Origin: Malassezia japonica
Taxonomy: Eukaryota; Basidiomycota; Malasseziomycetes; Malasseziales; Malasseziaceae
Length of the DNA stretch: 64,000 nucleotides
NCBI RefSeq assembly: GCF_029542785.1
Contig: NC_083372.1
Span: 310,001-374,000, forward strand
Reading direction: 5' to 3'
The notes under the pieces: generated by a model
What the model was told of the DNA's origin: nothing
What the model saw: only the letters and a program-made list of their open reading frames with translations
The model's database searches: none
Shown: positions 30,778 through 40,898 of the stretch, one piece after another
Layout of the letters: every line of letters begins with the position of its first letter
How positions within the stretch are numbered: position 1 is the stretch's first letter
Made by a program: the position numbers and the translations under genes

Positions 30778-32704
30778 ATGGAAGCGGAGCGGCCCAAGGA
30801 AAAGGTGCCTATTCCAGGCACGGACGGGTGGCTGCGTGTCACTACGACCCACGGAAACGTTTTCTACGCACAGAAAAAGACGAAGCGCTCGGAATGGACG
30901 GTGCCTGAAGAGATTCGCGAGCAGGTCGAGGCGATGGAGCCGAAAGAAGAACCGCAGGCGAAGCGCATGCGTGTCGCGTCGCCCGCGCCGGAGCCTGAAG
31001 CGGAAGAGCGCGAGCCGACGCCGCCGCCTGCGCCGGAGCCCGTACCAGCAGCGATGCCTGCTGCGCCGTCACTCTCGTTCGAAGAGGGGCGTGCTTTGTT
31101 TATGAACATGCTCACTTCGTTGAATGGCACCGCGCACGAGGTCAACGCGATGGCGCCATGGGACCGCGAGCTGCCCAAGTTTGTGCACATGCCAGCGTAC
31201 AGCGCATTGCCCAGCACACGCGACCGCGAAGAGGTGTTTAATGAATGGTGCAAGCTGCGTCTACGGGAAAAGCGTGCTAAGCGTACCGAGCCTGCGCCGC
31301 CCAAGGCGCCGGATGCGGGCGCGGGGCGTGCGCTGCGCTCGCTGCTGAAGAAGAATGTAGTGTCGACACGCGCGACGTTTGACGACGCCAAGCGCAAGTG
31401 GGGCTCGGATCCTGCTTTTGCGTCCGTCGACGAAAAAGAGGCACGCCAGATCTTTGACGCGTGGATCGCCGAACTGAGCGAGATCAAGCGCACGCTGGCA
31501 AAGAAGGCGGATGCTGCGTTCCTTGCGCTCCTTTCGGAAACGCTGCCGAGCCCAGCCGAGGTGCGGAAACGCGAAGGAGCCGATGGCGTTCCGGACAAGG
31601 CGCAGGCCGCTACGATCTGGGCGTCGGCAAAGAAGACAAACGGGCTTGTGCAGGACAAGCGGTACGATGCGGTAGGCAGTGCGACACGGCGTGCCGAGCT
31701 CTTTACTCGGTGGATTCGTGGTGAAAAGGAGGAGGAGAAGGAGGAGGAAAAGCAAGAACCGGCGCCCGTGCCACACGCAGAGCCCCCTGCACCCGTGCCA
31801 CACGCCGAGCCCCCTGCGACCAAGCGCGACGATGCCGCAAGGCGCGAGCGTGCGCTGCAGCAGCGCCAGGAGCAAGTACGCCGCGATAATGCACGCATGA
31901 ATGAGCGGAATCGAGCTGCGCGCCACGACGTCGCGGCCGAGCAGCGCGAGAGCGACTTCCGGCAGCTGCTCTTGGATGCCGTTCGTGATCCCTGGCTTGC
32001 GTGGGACGATGCGCAGCGTCTCCTGAGCCGTGACGAGCGCTTTGCGCCTCACAACATGCGCGACGTGCTGAGCGACGAGATGAAACGTGTCTACTTTGAC
32101 GAGCACCTCTCGCGCATCCAAAACAAGCGGCGTGACCAGCTTGCGCGGCTCTTTGCAAAGCATACGCAAGACGAGCGCGGCATGGAGCGCCTCGTCGCGG
32201 ACGAAGACAGCGTGCTTGCACTCGTGCGCCACGACGACGAATTTGATAATGCCGGCCTGAAGCGGTTTGTCGGGGAGGATGCCGGCGTGCACAAGGTCCC
32301 TACGACGACCCTCTCTCACGAGTTCCAGGCGTGGGATGCATGGCGGAACGCGCAAGCGCGTTCCGAGTTTACCGAGATGCTCAAAGAGAATGCGTTTGTC
32401 GATTTCTGGGGCCGGCTCCGCAAGGAGAAGGAGCAACATGGCGATGCACCGAGCGACACGGCCGTACCGGAGGACGAGGACGTGGATCCCGAAGGCGTGT
32501 CTGTCCTGGACATGGCGTCGCACGTCGATCTTGCCGAGATGGAAGCGGTGCTCAAGGTACGTGCTCTGACTGACCCAGCATGACAAACGCTATCGGATTT
32601 TTGCGCACGTCCCCGAGCAGCGTACCGAGTGGATCAAGGACCACTTGCGCACGCTCGCGGTGCCGAAGCAGACGATTCATCAATTTCACATTCGTAACGC
32701 GTAG
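30778..32704 (+). CDS. WW and FF domain protein, transcription elongation/splicing regulator (TCERG1/DRE4-like)
   Basis: Two exons (30778-32556 and 32579-32704, 22-nt intron) encode 634 aa. Residues about 16-50 form one WW domain (DGWLRVTTTHGNVFYAQKKTKRSEW..P), and from about 110 onward there are a series of FF domains: FMNMLTSLNG, LRSLLKKNVVSTRATFDDAK, FLALLSETLPSP and FRQLLLDAVRDPWLAWDDAQRL, then FTEMLKEN. The last exon completes the final FF repeat (RYRIFAHVPEQRTEWIKDHL). This order of few WW and many FF repeats fits TCERG1 (CA150) and fission-yeast Dre4, which couple RNA polymerase II elongation to splicing; PRP40 is an alternative but usually has two WW domains. A duplicated PVPHAEPPA unit and a Glu/Lys run lie in the linker (about 325-350). 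Confidence 0.85.
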
Positions 32705-32707
32705 CTA

Positions 32708-33252
32708 CTACTTTTGCGGCAGAAGCACACTCCAATCAAGGGCAAAGCCGAGCTTGGTCCCCGGCACGCCGAGGAACCAGTGGGAGGAGGAAGGGGTATC
32801 GGTGGCCACGGCCGCACACGTCGTGCCGCTTACGCACGACGGTGGCCGAGGAATCAGGCCAAACAGGCTGCGTCCTTTGCTCAGCGCCAGATCGGTCCAG
32901 CACCACGCGCACGGCGCGCTGTCCGGCAGCGGCGCATCCGGTGCGAGGGCAGCGGTCGGTGCAGACACCTTCCCGAGCCATTGCAGCACGCGCGTCATAC
33001 CGAAACCGATGCGTGTGTCGGCGTACGGCACCGACAAGGCCCACTGCACCGGCTCCGAAGGCGTGTGCCAGTAGCACGATGTGAGGAAGAGCAGGGCGAT
33101 GATCACGCCACAGTACATGCTGCGGTTAGCAAGGTGACCTACCATGGGCGCGTCTGCATCAAGTAGCTCGCAATGAACAGGAACAAGAACAGCGGCGGCG
33201 CCGCAGGCAGCGGCAGCAGAAAGACGGGCAGCCACCACCGCAGACAGTACAT
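32708..33252 (-). CDS. Predicted two-helix membrane protein, unknown family
   Basis: Two exons (33143-33252 and 32708-33119, joined by a 23-nt intron with branch sequence CTAAC) encode 173 aa. I do not recognise it. Two hydrophobic segments lie near the N-terminus: LPVFLLPLPAAPPLFLFLFIASYL (about 8-31) and YCGVIIALLFLTSCYW (about 38-54), divided by the Cys-bearing turn created at the splice junction. The remaining 120 residues look soluble, with several Trp and Cys residues and a conserved-looking end (KLGFALDWSVLLPQK). Its stop is 3 bp from that of the convergent WW/FF gene. An ER or mitochondrial membrane location is possible but not shown. Confidence 0.65.
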
Positions 33253-33332
33253 GGTGAAAAGTGGAGGCTGGGGGAAAAGAGGCGAGCAGGATGAACTACG
33301 GCCTATGCAGACAGGATGAACTGTGTCTATGC

Positions 33333-34725
33333 TTACAACTTGGCCGAGGCCGAGAGTTTTTGCATGAATGCACGCACTGCATTCTCGATGGAAGGAAGGT
33401 TGAGCAGGAATGCGTCGTGGCCCTCGCTGCTGTCCACCACTTGCAGCTGCGAGCCCGGGACACTGTGGTGGATAAAATACTGGTCGGGCGGGGGATAGAC
33501 GAGGTCCGAGGTGATGGAAAAGGTAATGACCTTGCAGCCCACCGGCGAGGTGCCGAGGTGCCGGAGCACGCCGGCGAGGACCTCGTCGCTGTCCGCCGAG
33601 CCCGAGTCCTTCGCCCAACTGTGACGGTCGCGCGCTGCGTCGTGTGCGTCGAGCTTGTGGGTAAGGTGCACGTAGCAGTTGGTATCAAAGCGCTCCAAGA
33701 ACTTTTCACCCTGGTATTTCAGGTAGGACTGCACCGCAAACATCTCTCGACTCTGCTGGCCTTCGATCTTGGCCAGCTCAGCAGGCGTCGTGCCGCTCTT
33801 CTCGGCAAGCTTGGTAATTTCGCCCGACTTGTCCGCGGCGGGCTTCAGGTTCTGCTTGCCGCGCAGGCGCCGGAAGCGCCGGTCGACGCTGTCGGGGTGG
33901 CGGTAGGTCATCATGGCGCACATACGCGCGGACGCCAATCCCTGCTCTGGGGGGTCTGAGAGGAGGTAGCGGCCGCCTTTGTAGCGCGCATCGGCAGCAA
34001 TCGACGCGCGCTGGATCTCGGACCAGGCAATGCTCCAGGCAGAGTGCCGTGCAGGGCTCGCGAGAAGCGCGACGCCGCGGATGTAGGGCTGCTCGTTCTT
34101 GGAGCCGTTTGGCAGGGCATCCACCGAACCGGGGTTGCGCACAGGGAAGCACAGCGGCCACTCGAGCGAGAGCATGCCGCCCATAGAGCCGCCAATGACC
34201 AATGCAATCTGCTGGACACCGACATAGTCGAGCACATGCTTATGAAGGCTGGATAAGCGAGGATACGTACCGCACATCGTCGCGCAGAGTCGTGTGGGGG
34301 AATTCATCCGCCCACCAGGTAATCTCCGTCTGCTCTTTGGATGCACGCACATGCTTCGCGCACGTCCACTGGCCGTTCTGCACATCCTCTCCGCCTCGCC
34401 GGGTCACTGGCGAGGCCGTGCCGTACGGCGAGCCGATCACATTGCAGCACACCACAAAGTACTTGTTGGTATCGAGAACACGGCCCGGGCCTACAAAGAA
34501 TGACCACCACTCGGTCGCCACGACGTTGCCCGAGATAGCGTGGCACACGACGATCACATTCGAGCCAGTCGAATCAAGCTTGCCCCAGGTTTGGAAGGCG
34601 ACAGGGGCATTGGTCAGCCGCACGCCGCTTTCCAAGGTGAACTCGGGGACAACCAGGTACCTCTGGTCCACATTCACCGCAAACGGCGACGTAGGGCCGG
34701 GCACCTCGAACGGAGCCGAAGCCAT
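33333..34725 (-). CDS. MET2: Homoserine O-acetyltransferase
   Basis: Two exons (34271-34725 and 33333-34248, 22-nt intron) encode 456 aa. The enzyme transfers an acetyl group from acetyl-CoA to homoserine in methionine biosynthesis. It is an alpha/beta-hydrolase fold protein: nucleophile Ser173 in GGSMGGM, the family signature NVIGSPYGTASP, an Asp in the TSDLVYPPPDQ segment and the catalytic His in SEGHDAFLLN near the C-terminus. Exon joining restores LRDDVRLHKHVLDYVGVQQ. Length is slightly below yeast MET2 (486 aa). Its ATG is only 81 bp from the end of the tandem CAND1 gene, so its promoter is confined to that short gap or overlaps the CAND1 3' end. Confidence 0.94.
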
Positions 34726-34806
34726 ATCGTGGAATATAGGAGTCAGCGGTTGTCGAACTCGCGCACGTGCTAATTGATTGGGTTACAGCAAAACGCTTGG
34801 GCCATT

Positions 34807-37800
34807 CTATGGGGCGGCCGTTAATTTGGCCAGCAGCGGCGCGTGGGGCGACTGCTGCGTCTGTGCGATCAGCTCGCAAAAGTCAGGGTACATAGACACC
34901 TCACAGGCTGCCGAAAGGTGGGCAAGCACACGCACAGCAGCGTGCGTGAGCTCGTTGGCCTTTTCCACCTCCTGCTTTGTAGCATTGTCGCGAATCTTGC
35001 GCGTGAGAACCGTGCGCAGCGGCGCACTGATCTCGTCGAGGAAGGGGGAAACCTGCTCAGGAGCAAGATCCGCAATGCGCATAATCATCAGACAGGCAAG
35101 CAGCTTGACACTGTCGTCGTCCTGCAGCGCCTGCACAGCACAGCGCAAAACGTCGGTCACTTGCATCTCTGCAAAGCACGTCTCGAGCAGTGTAAAAAGC
35201 GTCTCGAACGCATTCTTGCGCAAGTCGAGGCCATCGTCCGTAATCACTGTAAAGGGTCCCATAGCCACCTTGCGCTTCAGGTCCTCGCGCACGACAGTCG
35301 TCTGATACAGCTTGGGCAAGAGCGCGCCGAGCTGCTCTTGCACCAGCTCGGGGCGGTTGTACACCACTGCGTGCAGTGCCATGACGGCGCCACGGCGCAC
35401 TTCCAGCTCCTCATCACCCAGGAGCTGCAGGATGCGCCAGAGCTGGGGCGCAAGCATCGCATCGAGTGCATGCTCACGGTCCAGCGTCACTACTGTGCGG
35501 GCGACGCCCAGCACCTTGGCACGGACAGCGGGTGTGTGCGAATGAACCTCCTCCTCAAGCTGCTGCAGGCAGGAATGGGGGTCGCTAAAGACCATACGCG
35601 CAATGCACTCACACAGCACGTCAAGCACGGCCTGTCCCGCATCGTCCAGCGACAGCGACAGGACATGGAGCGTAAGACGCGGCCAGTAGTGGGCAGTGAG
35701 CATTTCGAGCTGCTCGTCGTTGGCATTGGCAAGCGCTTCACGCAGGATACGCAGCGCTGGCACAAGGTCCTCTTCCAGACGCGCATCAAGCGGCGCACGG
35801 AACTGAGCATCGCCGAGCACCATGCCGCCGAGCGCAAAGGCGCGCCCGGTGCTCTCGGGCGCGCCTAGCACCTGGGAAAAGACGACCGGAGCTTCGGGCC
35901 AGCCACACAGCGTGCCTTGCTGACCCAAGACACCAAGCGTATAGTAGCCGAGACTCTGAGGAGCAGCGTCCTGTGCCGCAAGCAGCGCCGTTACGCGCGA
36001 CAACATGGCAGGCAGAGCGGCCGACGTGCCGGCCGCCGCGCCGAGACACCGTGCAAAGGCCAGCGGCGTGAGAGAGCCATGCGTGGGTGCAGCACACTGC
36101 GCTTCCCAAGTGTTTTCCAGCGCCGAAACGAGCGCAGGTGCAAGGCTGTCCTCGGCGGCTGCGAGCGAACGAAGCAGCCCACAGAGGACGTCGAGCGTAT
36201 GCGTCGGCAGCGTCGGCGAGCCGAGCAGCGGAAGCACGGCATGGAGCACACTCTCGACCACCGTGCGACTCTGAGTGGGGTCTGTACGCACCACCAGGTC
36301 CGCCAGGGCAAGGAGCGGTGCCAAGGTCGGCGCCTCGGCACTCACAGGAACCGAGCGCAGGAGCTGGACCACGGCGACGCGGCCATCGTAGGGGACATGC
36401 TCGCGCAGCAAGGCCAACGTGCTGTACAAGCACCGCAGGGCTAGCACACTCACGTTGCTGTCCGGCACCGACGCGAGGCTGAGGAGAGGCTCCAACAGGC
36501 TCTGTGCAAAGGCCGACAGGAGAGGAAGCGGTCGCAACGTATCGCATGCCAGCACGTCGAACACGACTGAGAGGCAGGCAGTACGCAGCACCTCATTCGC
36601 AAGGCGCGTCCGAATAGCGTCGAGGCCTGGCTCAAGACGCGCGCCCAGCTCAGGACCGGCGGAGCACAGCAGAGTGCCAATCGTGCCCAGCGCGGCTTCA
36701 CGCAAGGCTTGGTCCGAGTCGCTGCGCTGCAGGCGCTCAAGCGCAGCATCATAGAGACGCGCAAGCTGCGACACCACCGCTTGTGCGCCAAGCGCCTGCA
36801 CCACGTTCTGGGAGAGCGTCGCAGAGGCACGAAGCGCTTCGAGCGCCGTGCGGTGGTGCTTGGCTGCAATCGCATCCGCATACACCTGCACCACATAAGG
36901 AAGCTCGGCTGCTAGCTCGGCGGGCGCGGCCATGGCGAGCTCCCGAAGGAGCGCCACACAGGCCAGTGCACGGCTCCGGTCATGCGCCACTGCCTCGCGG
37001 TTGCCAGACAGAATGCGGCGCACGGCAACGAGAATCGGCTCACGGTGCGGCGCCATGGCCTTGCCAAACACGGCGGCGAGCTGTGCCAAGGTGTCGAGGC
37101 ACGCAATCTGCGTCACCGGCGAACCCGTGCAGGCCTGGCGGCCGAGGGAGCGTACGGCATGCGGCAAGAGGTCCAAAAGAGGCGCGGCGCGCTCCGCACG
37201 CTCGACATTGTCGCGCTTGCGCTTGTGTCCGCTTACCTCCGGGCCATCTGCGAGGCGCTGGAGCAGGAGAGCAAATGTGCTCAGTACCTCCAAGCGCACA
37301 CTTTCTTCGCGCTCGCTGAAGCGCGCGACGAGTGCACTGGCAATTGTGTAGGCCATTGGGCGCACCGCATCGAGATGGTTTGTGCAGAGCGCGGCAAGCA
37401 GCTTGCCCGAGGCGCGGCGTACTTTCCAGGATAGGTCGTCGTCGTCCGAGTAGTCGTCGTCGAGAAGGTCGTCGTCTTCCTCCTCCTCTTCTTCCTCCTC
37501 TTCGTAGTCGGTTGCATTGGGATCGTACTTGAGCAAGGAAAGCACCTGCTCGACGAGGTTGTGCAAGTCCATCGAGCCAGGCGTAATGACGTGCACGAGC
37601 AGCGAGGAAAGCGTCTGCAGGCACGACTCGAGGAACTCGTCCCTGTCGTCCTGGTCGAGGTTCGTGCCGGCATGTAGCACATGCAGCACATCCTGCGCAC
37701 GCGCAGCGGCTACAGGGCGCAGGCGCAGAGGCGTCTCGCGCGCCAACACGCCCAGCAGTTGGATGGCCGTGCGCGTCGCAGCAGGGGGCGCGCCTTGGAG

Positions 37801-38565
37801 CGTGGCCAGGCCACGCTCGAGAACCTGGGTGTAGGTAGCAGGCACGCATTCCACACTCAGCATACCCAGTCCCTGGATTGCGCGCTTGGTCAGTGCAGCA
37901 CGGCTGTGCAGCACGCCGAGCAGCGTCTCGAGCACGGACGTCTGCATGGAAGGGTCTTGCACGATGGCCTCGGGGAAATGTGCAAGCACATCCAAAAGCG
38001 CATCCATTGCACTCGTCTGCTGTGCCTGGCTCACGTTGGACGACTGCACCTGGGCCACCAGCACAGGCACGAGATTCTGCACAGCGACTTGACTCAGTGC
38101 TGCGTCCGCAGCGATCTCGTCCATGGTCGTGCGCAGGGCTGTGTGAGCTAGGATACATACCGAGCGATGCAATGTCGCGGCGCTCCTCATCGTCCTCGCG
38201 CACAAGCGCGCCAAGGCTCGTGATAATCACATGGAAGTTTCCTCCGCGCACGCGGGTCGACAGCGTGCCGAGTCTGGGTAAGCGCGTAGACGTACGTCTT
38301 CACTGCGAGGTTCTTTACCTCTGCATTTTTGTCAATCAGCAGTTCCAACACCTCCTTAACTGTCGCTGCTTCTACCGTCTCATCCATAGGATGATAAACG
38401 AACGACTCGTGCGAGATGCTCGAAGCCAAATCGTTCAAGGCCATATACCTGCGTAAGCCAGAGTCACCTACCGAAAGTCGGCATCGGGAGACTTCATCTG
38501 ACGGTAAGCACTCAGGAACATACCTTGTCCAAGAGCGCAAGCATTGTTGCGCGGTTCGCACCCAT
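34807..38565 (-). CDS. CAND1/TIP120, cullin-associated substrate-receptor exchange factor
   Basis: Five exons (38524-38565, 38472-38497, 38296-38448, 38161-38273, 34807-38138; introns 26, 23, 22 and 22 nt) encode 1221 aa, the usual length. CAND1 wraps unneddylated cullin-RBX1 and exchanges F-box modules of SCF ligases. It is all HEAT repeats. The N-terminus reconstructed from four small exons is MGANRATMLALLDKMKSPDA then DFRYMALNDLASSI, followed by LLIDKNAEVKNLAVK and DDEERRDIASLALRTTMDEI, all matching CAND1. The C-terminal TIP120 domain has GPFTVITDDGLDLRKNAFET and IMRIADLAPEQVSPFLDEI. An acidic loop (runs of Glu and Asp at about residues 345-370) is also typical. Exon 2 is only 26 nt. Single-frame reading would miss about 110 N-terminal residues. 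Confidence 0.94.
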
Positions 38566-38665
38566 CGTGCCTCCCCACGTCCTGTGCGCGACGCAACCTG
38601 CGACCGGGCGCACAGGGCCTTCCTCCACATTTTGTCAGCAGCCAGAGTGCTTGGGCAACTAGGGT

Positions 38666-40259
38666 CTACGAACGGCCGCGCTTGGAGCGCTTCTCTTTGT
38701 GCGAGTCCTCGTCACTCTCATCATTGTTAGCCTGCTCGCTGACGACCGCCATGTTGGTCCACAAGTTTTCTTCGTCCGCCTCCTCCTCTGTAGGCTCGCG
38801 ATGAACCGTGAAGGAGGTCTTCTCGGCAGCCATCGCAATAGCGTTCTCGACACCCGTAAAGTACGAGCAGAGTGTATTGCCACGGCGGCGCTGGCCATTG
38901 GAGTAGGGAGTGCCAATATCAAAGAGGCGAACGAGGCGATCAAGGGAGGCGCCGAGAAGGAAGGTTTTCCGCTCCTTTTCCTCCTGCACGGAGAGAACCA
39001 GCAGACTGGAAATCGTGCCTGTGATATCTGGGTTAGATGCATAGACATACCTTTGTACTGGAACAAGACACGGCCCGCCTTGAAATCCACCGCATAGAGG
39101 TTCCGGGCCGAGTCACCCACAAACAGGAGGTTGTCTTTCAGCGAGGGGGTAAGAACGCGGATCGCGCCTTGGTTCTTGGTAGCGATCTGCCACTCATGTA
39201 CGTGGCGCGCATTCTTTTTGCCCGGCTCATAAACGCGGATCACGCCATCTTTCGTGCCCACGACCACAGAGGCCATCAGTGTACCGGATTCTGTCTCGTC
39301 CGACGAAGGCACAAAGGCGATGGAACGGATTAGAGGGTGTCGAGGGAGCGACAGGGCATCGTTGGGGAGGTTCTTGGCACGCCAGATTTCGCCAAACAAC
39401 AGGTCACGCTGCTTACTTGCATTGGACGAGGCAGGACGGCGCTTCTTGCCAGAGACAATCTCGGCACTCGTCTCGTCCTCGCCCGTTTCCTGCTGCGCAG
39501 GATCTTCGCCTTTGCGACACGCTTCCAGCGTCTTGGGAAGACTCCATACAGAGAGAGGAACCTGTTCACCACCGTACGCAAAGTACTGCGGAGCATCCGT
39601 GTCAGGGTAAAAAGCCACTTGGTGCAGAGGAGCACGCACGTTCCATTTGAGAGAAATTTGATCAAGCTGCTCCTCACTTGCTTTATCCAGAAATGTCACA
39701 CTTTCAGGGGACTCGTCATCCTCAGTCACCCGAATATGGAAGCTTGACAGAGGGGTATAACGGAACGCGCCACCAGAAGTACAGCTCAGAACACCTCTGT
39801 TCAACGTCAGCATCTGCATTCAAGGCGAATACATACCCTTCAGTTATTTTAAGCCCAACCCAGCGCTCAGCACCGACGCGCATGCGGTCCTCACGAATAG
39901 TACACAACAGCCGAGCACCATGTGGTTCGGCCACAGACTCCTCGCCAGCCGCAGATTCACGGCCGGGAGGAAGGATCACATCCACAACACCACTTTTGCG
40001 GCTCATAGCGATCTACTCCGTGTTAGTCACCTGCTATTGTCCTTCAAATACATACCACAGGCCACTTGGATCCATCCACGAGAGTCAGAATACCGTATGC
40101 AAGCTCCTGGCATGCTACAGCAGCACCATACCGGCAGCCGGGTATATCCACTTGCTCATACCTCTGAGACTTGGTATACAGAGTTTTGAGGCGGCCAGTG
40201 GAATCACCAACAAACACCCTAGCCTCAGGGACGTCGGCAGGTACGTTGCCCTCTGCCAT
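38666..40259 (-). CDS. NSA1: Ribosome biogenesis protein NSA1 (WDR74), WD40-repeat
   Basis: Four exons (40056-40259, 39837-40012, 39050-39796, 38666-39026; introns 43, 40 and 23 nt) encode 495 aa. NSA1 is a WD40 beta-propeller in nucleolar pre-60S particles that works with the AAA ATPase RIX7. Signature segments are RVFVGDSTGRLKTLY at the N-terminus, MSRKSGVVDV, FGEIWRAKNLPNDALSL, VVVGTKDGVIRVYE and TFLLGASLDRLVRLFDI near the end, then an acidic/basic nucleolar tail (DESDEDSHKEKRSKRGRS). Two of its introns (43 and 40 nt) are clearly longer than the local norm, and its codons are less GC-biased than most genes here. It is the left neighbour of the AT-rich island. Confidence 0.9.
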
Positions 40260-40344
40260 ATTCAGATGTGGGTGGAGGCAAAGCAAAATCTTCGAGCCCT
40301 GCTGCTTGTCAACGTAAGCAAAAGAAGGCTGAGCAGGACTGGCT

Positions 40345-40815
40345 CAACGAAAGCATATTTAGACAATACTTATTTAATATAACATATAATTACTATTATC
40401 ATAACGAGAACATTATATACAAAACAAAACAAAACAAATAGGAAACTAAATAACTATATTTTCCAACATTTTATTATTATTATAATAATAACATACTCCA
40501 AATCTAAACCAATCCACACATTTAATATCTAGTATATAACATTTCAACATAGATAGCCATTTGATTCAATATAAAATATTTAATGAATATTTGTTAAATT
40601 TAATTCATATTATACATATTGTTTGTTTAACAATAAATAATATTTATGTGTATCAATTAAATATATCAGTTAGTTATTCAATTATATATTTTAATTGTCG
40701 GATTATTATTAGACAACCTATTTTATGTTCAATGGAACTCGCGTATGTTGAAATAATATAAATAAAATGCTATATTGAATTGAATATGCTTCAATTTAAC
40801 ATTTTTGTAGGGGTA
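40345..40815. other. AT-rich island, candidate centromere core
   Basis: A sharply bounded AT-rich block in the divergent gap between NSA1 and the aminopeptidase P gene. By direct count 40381-40800 holds 81 G or C in 420 bases (about 19% GC), against well over 50% in the genes around it. It contains an AAAAC run (about 40421-40437), an inverted repeat TTATTATTA-TTA-TAATAATAA (40471-40491) and many short AT palindromes, but no gene. Published work on Malassezia describes centromeres as 3-5-kb kinetochore-bound regions spanning an AT-rich core, without transposon arrays; this island fits that description. Alternatives are an inserted mitochondrial DNA fragment or an origin. No other stretch of the window looks like it. 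Confidence 0.7.
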
Positions 40816-40898
40816 TTGTCCCATGGTTGGGTCAGCCCTGGAAGTTGGCGCTGGCAGGTCCGATTTGGTGCAGCTGCCACGCGAGCATCCCTCGATTT

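Noticed and set aside
40561..40761. 66-aa open frame inside the AT-rich island
   Set aside because: Ile/Tyr/Asn-rich composition expected from random AT-rich sequence; it starts with a non-ATG codon and has no similarity I can recognise.
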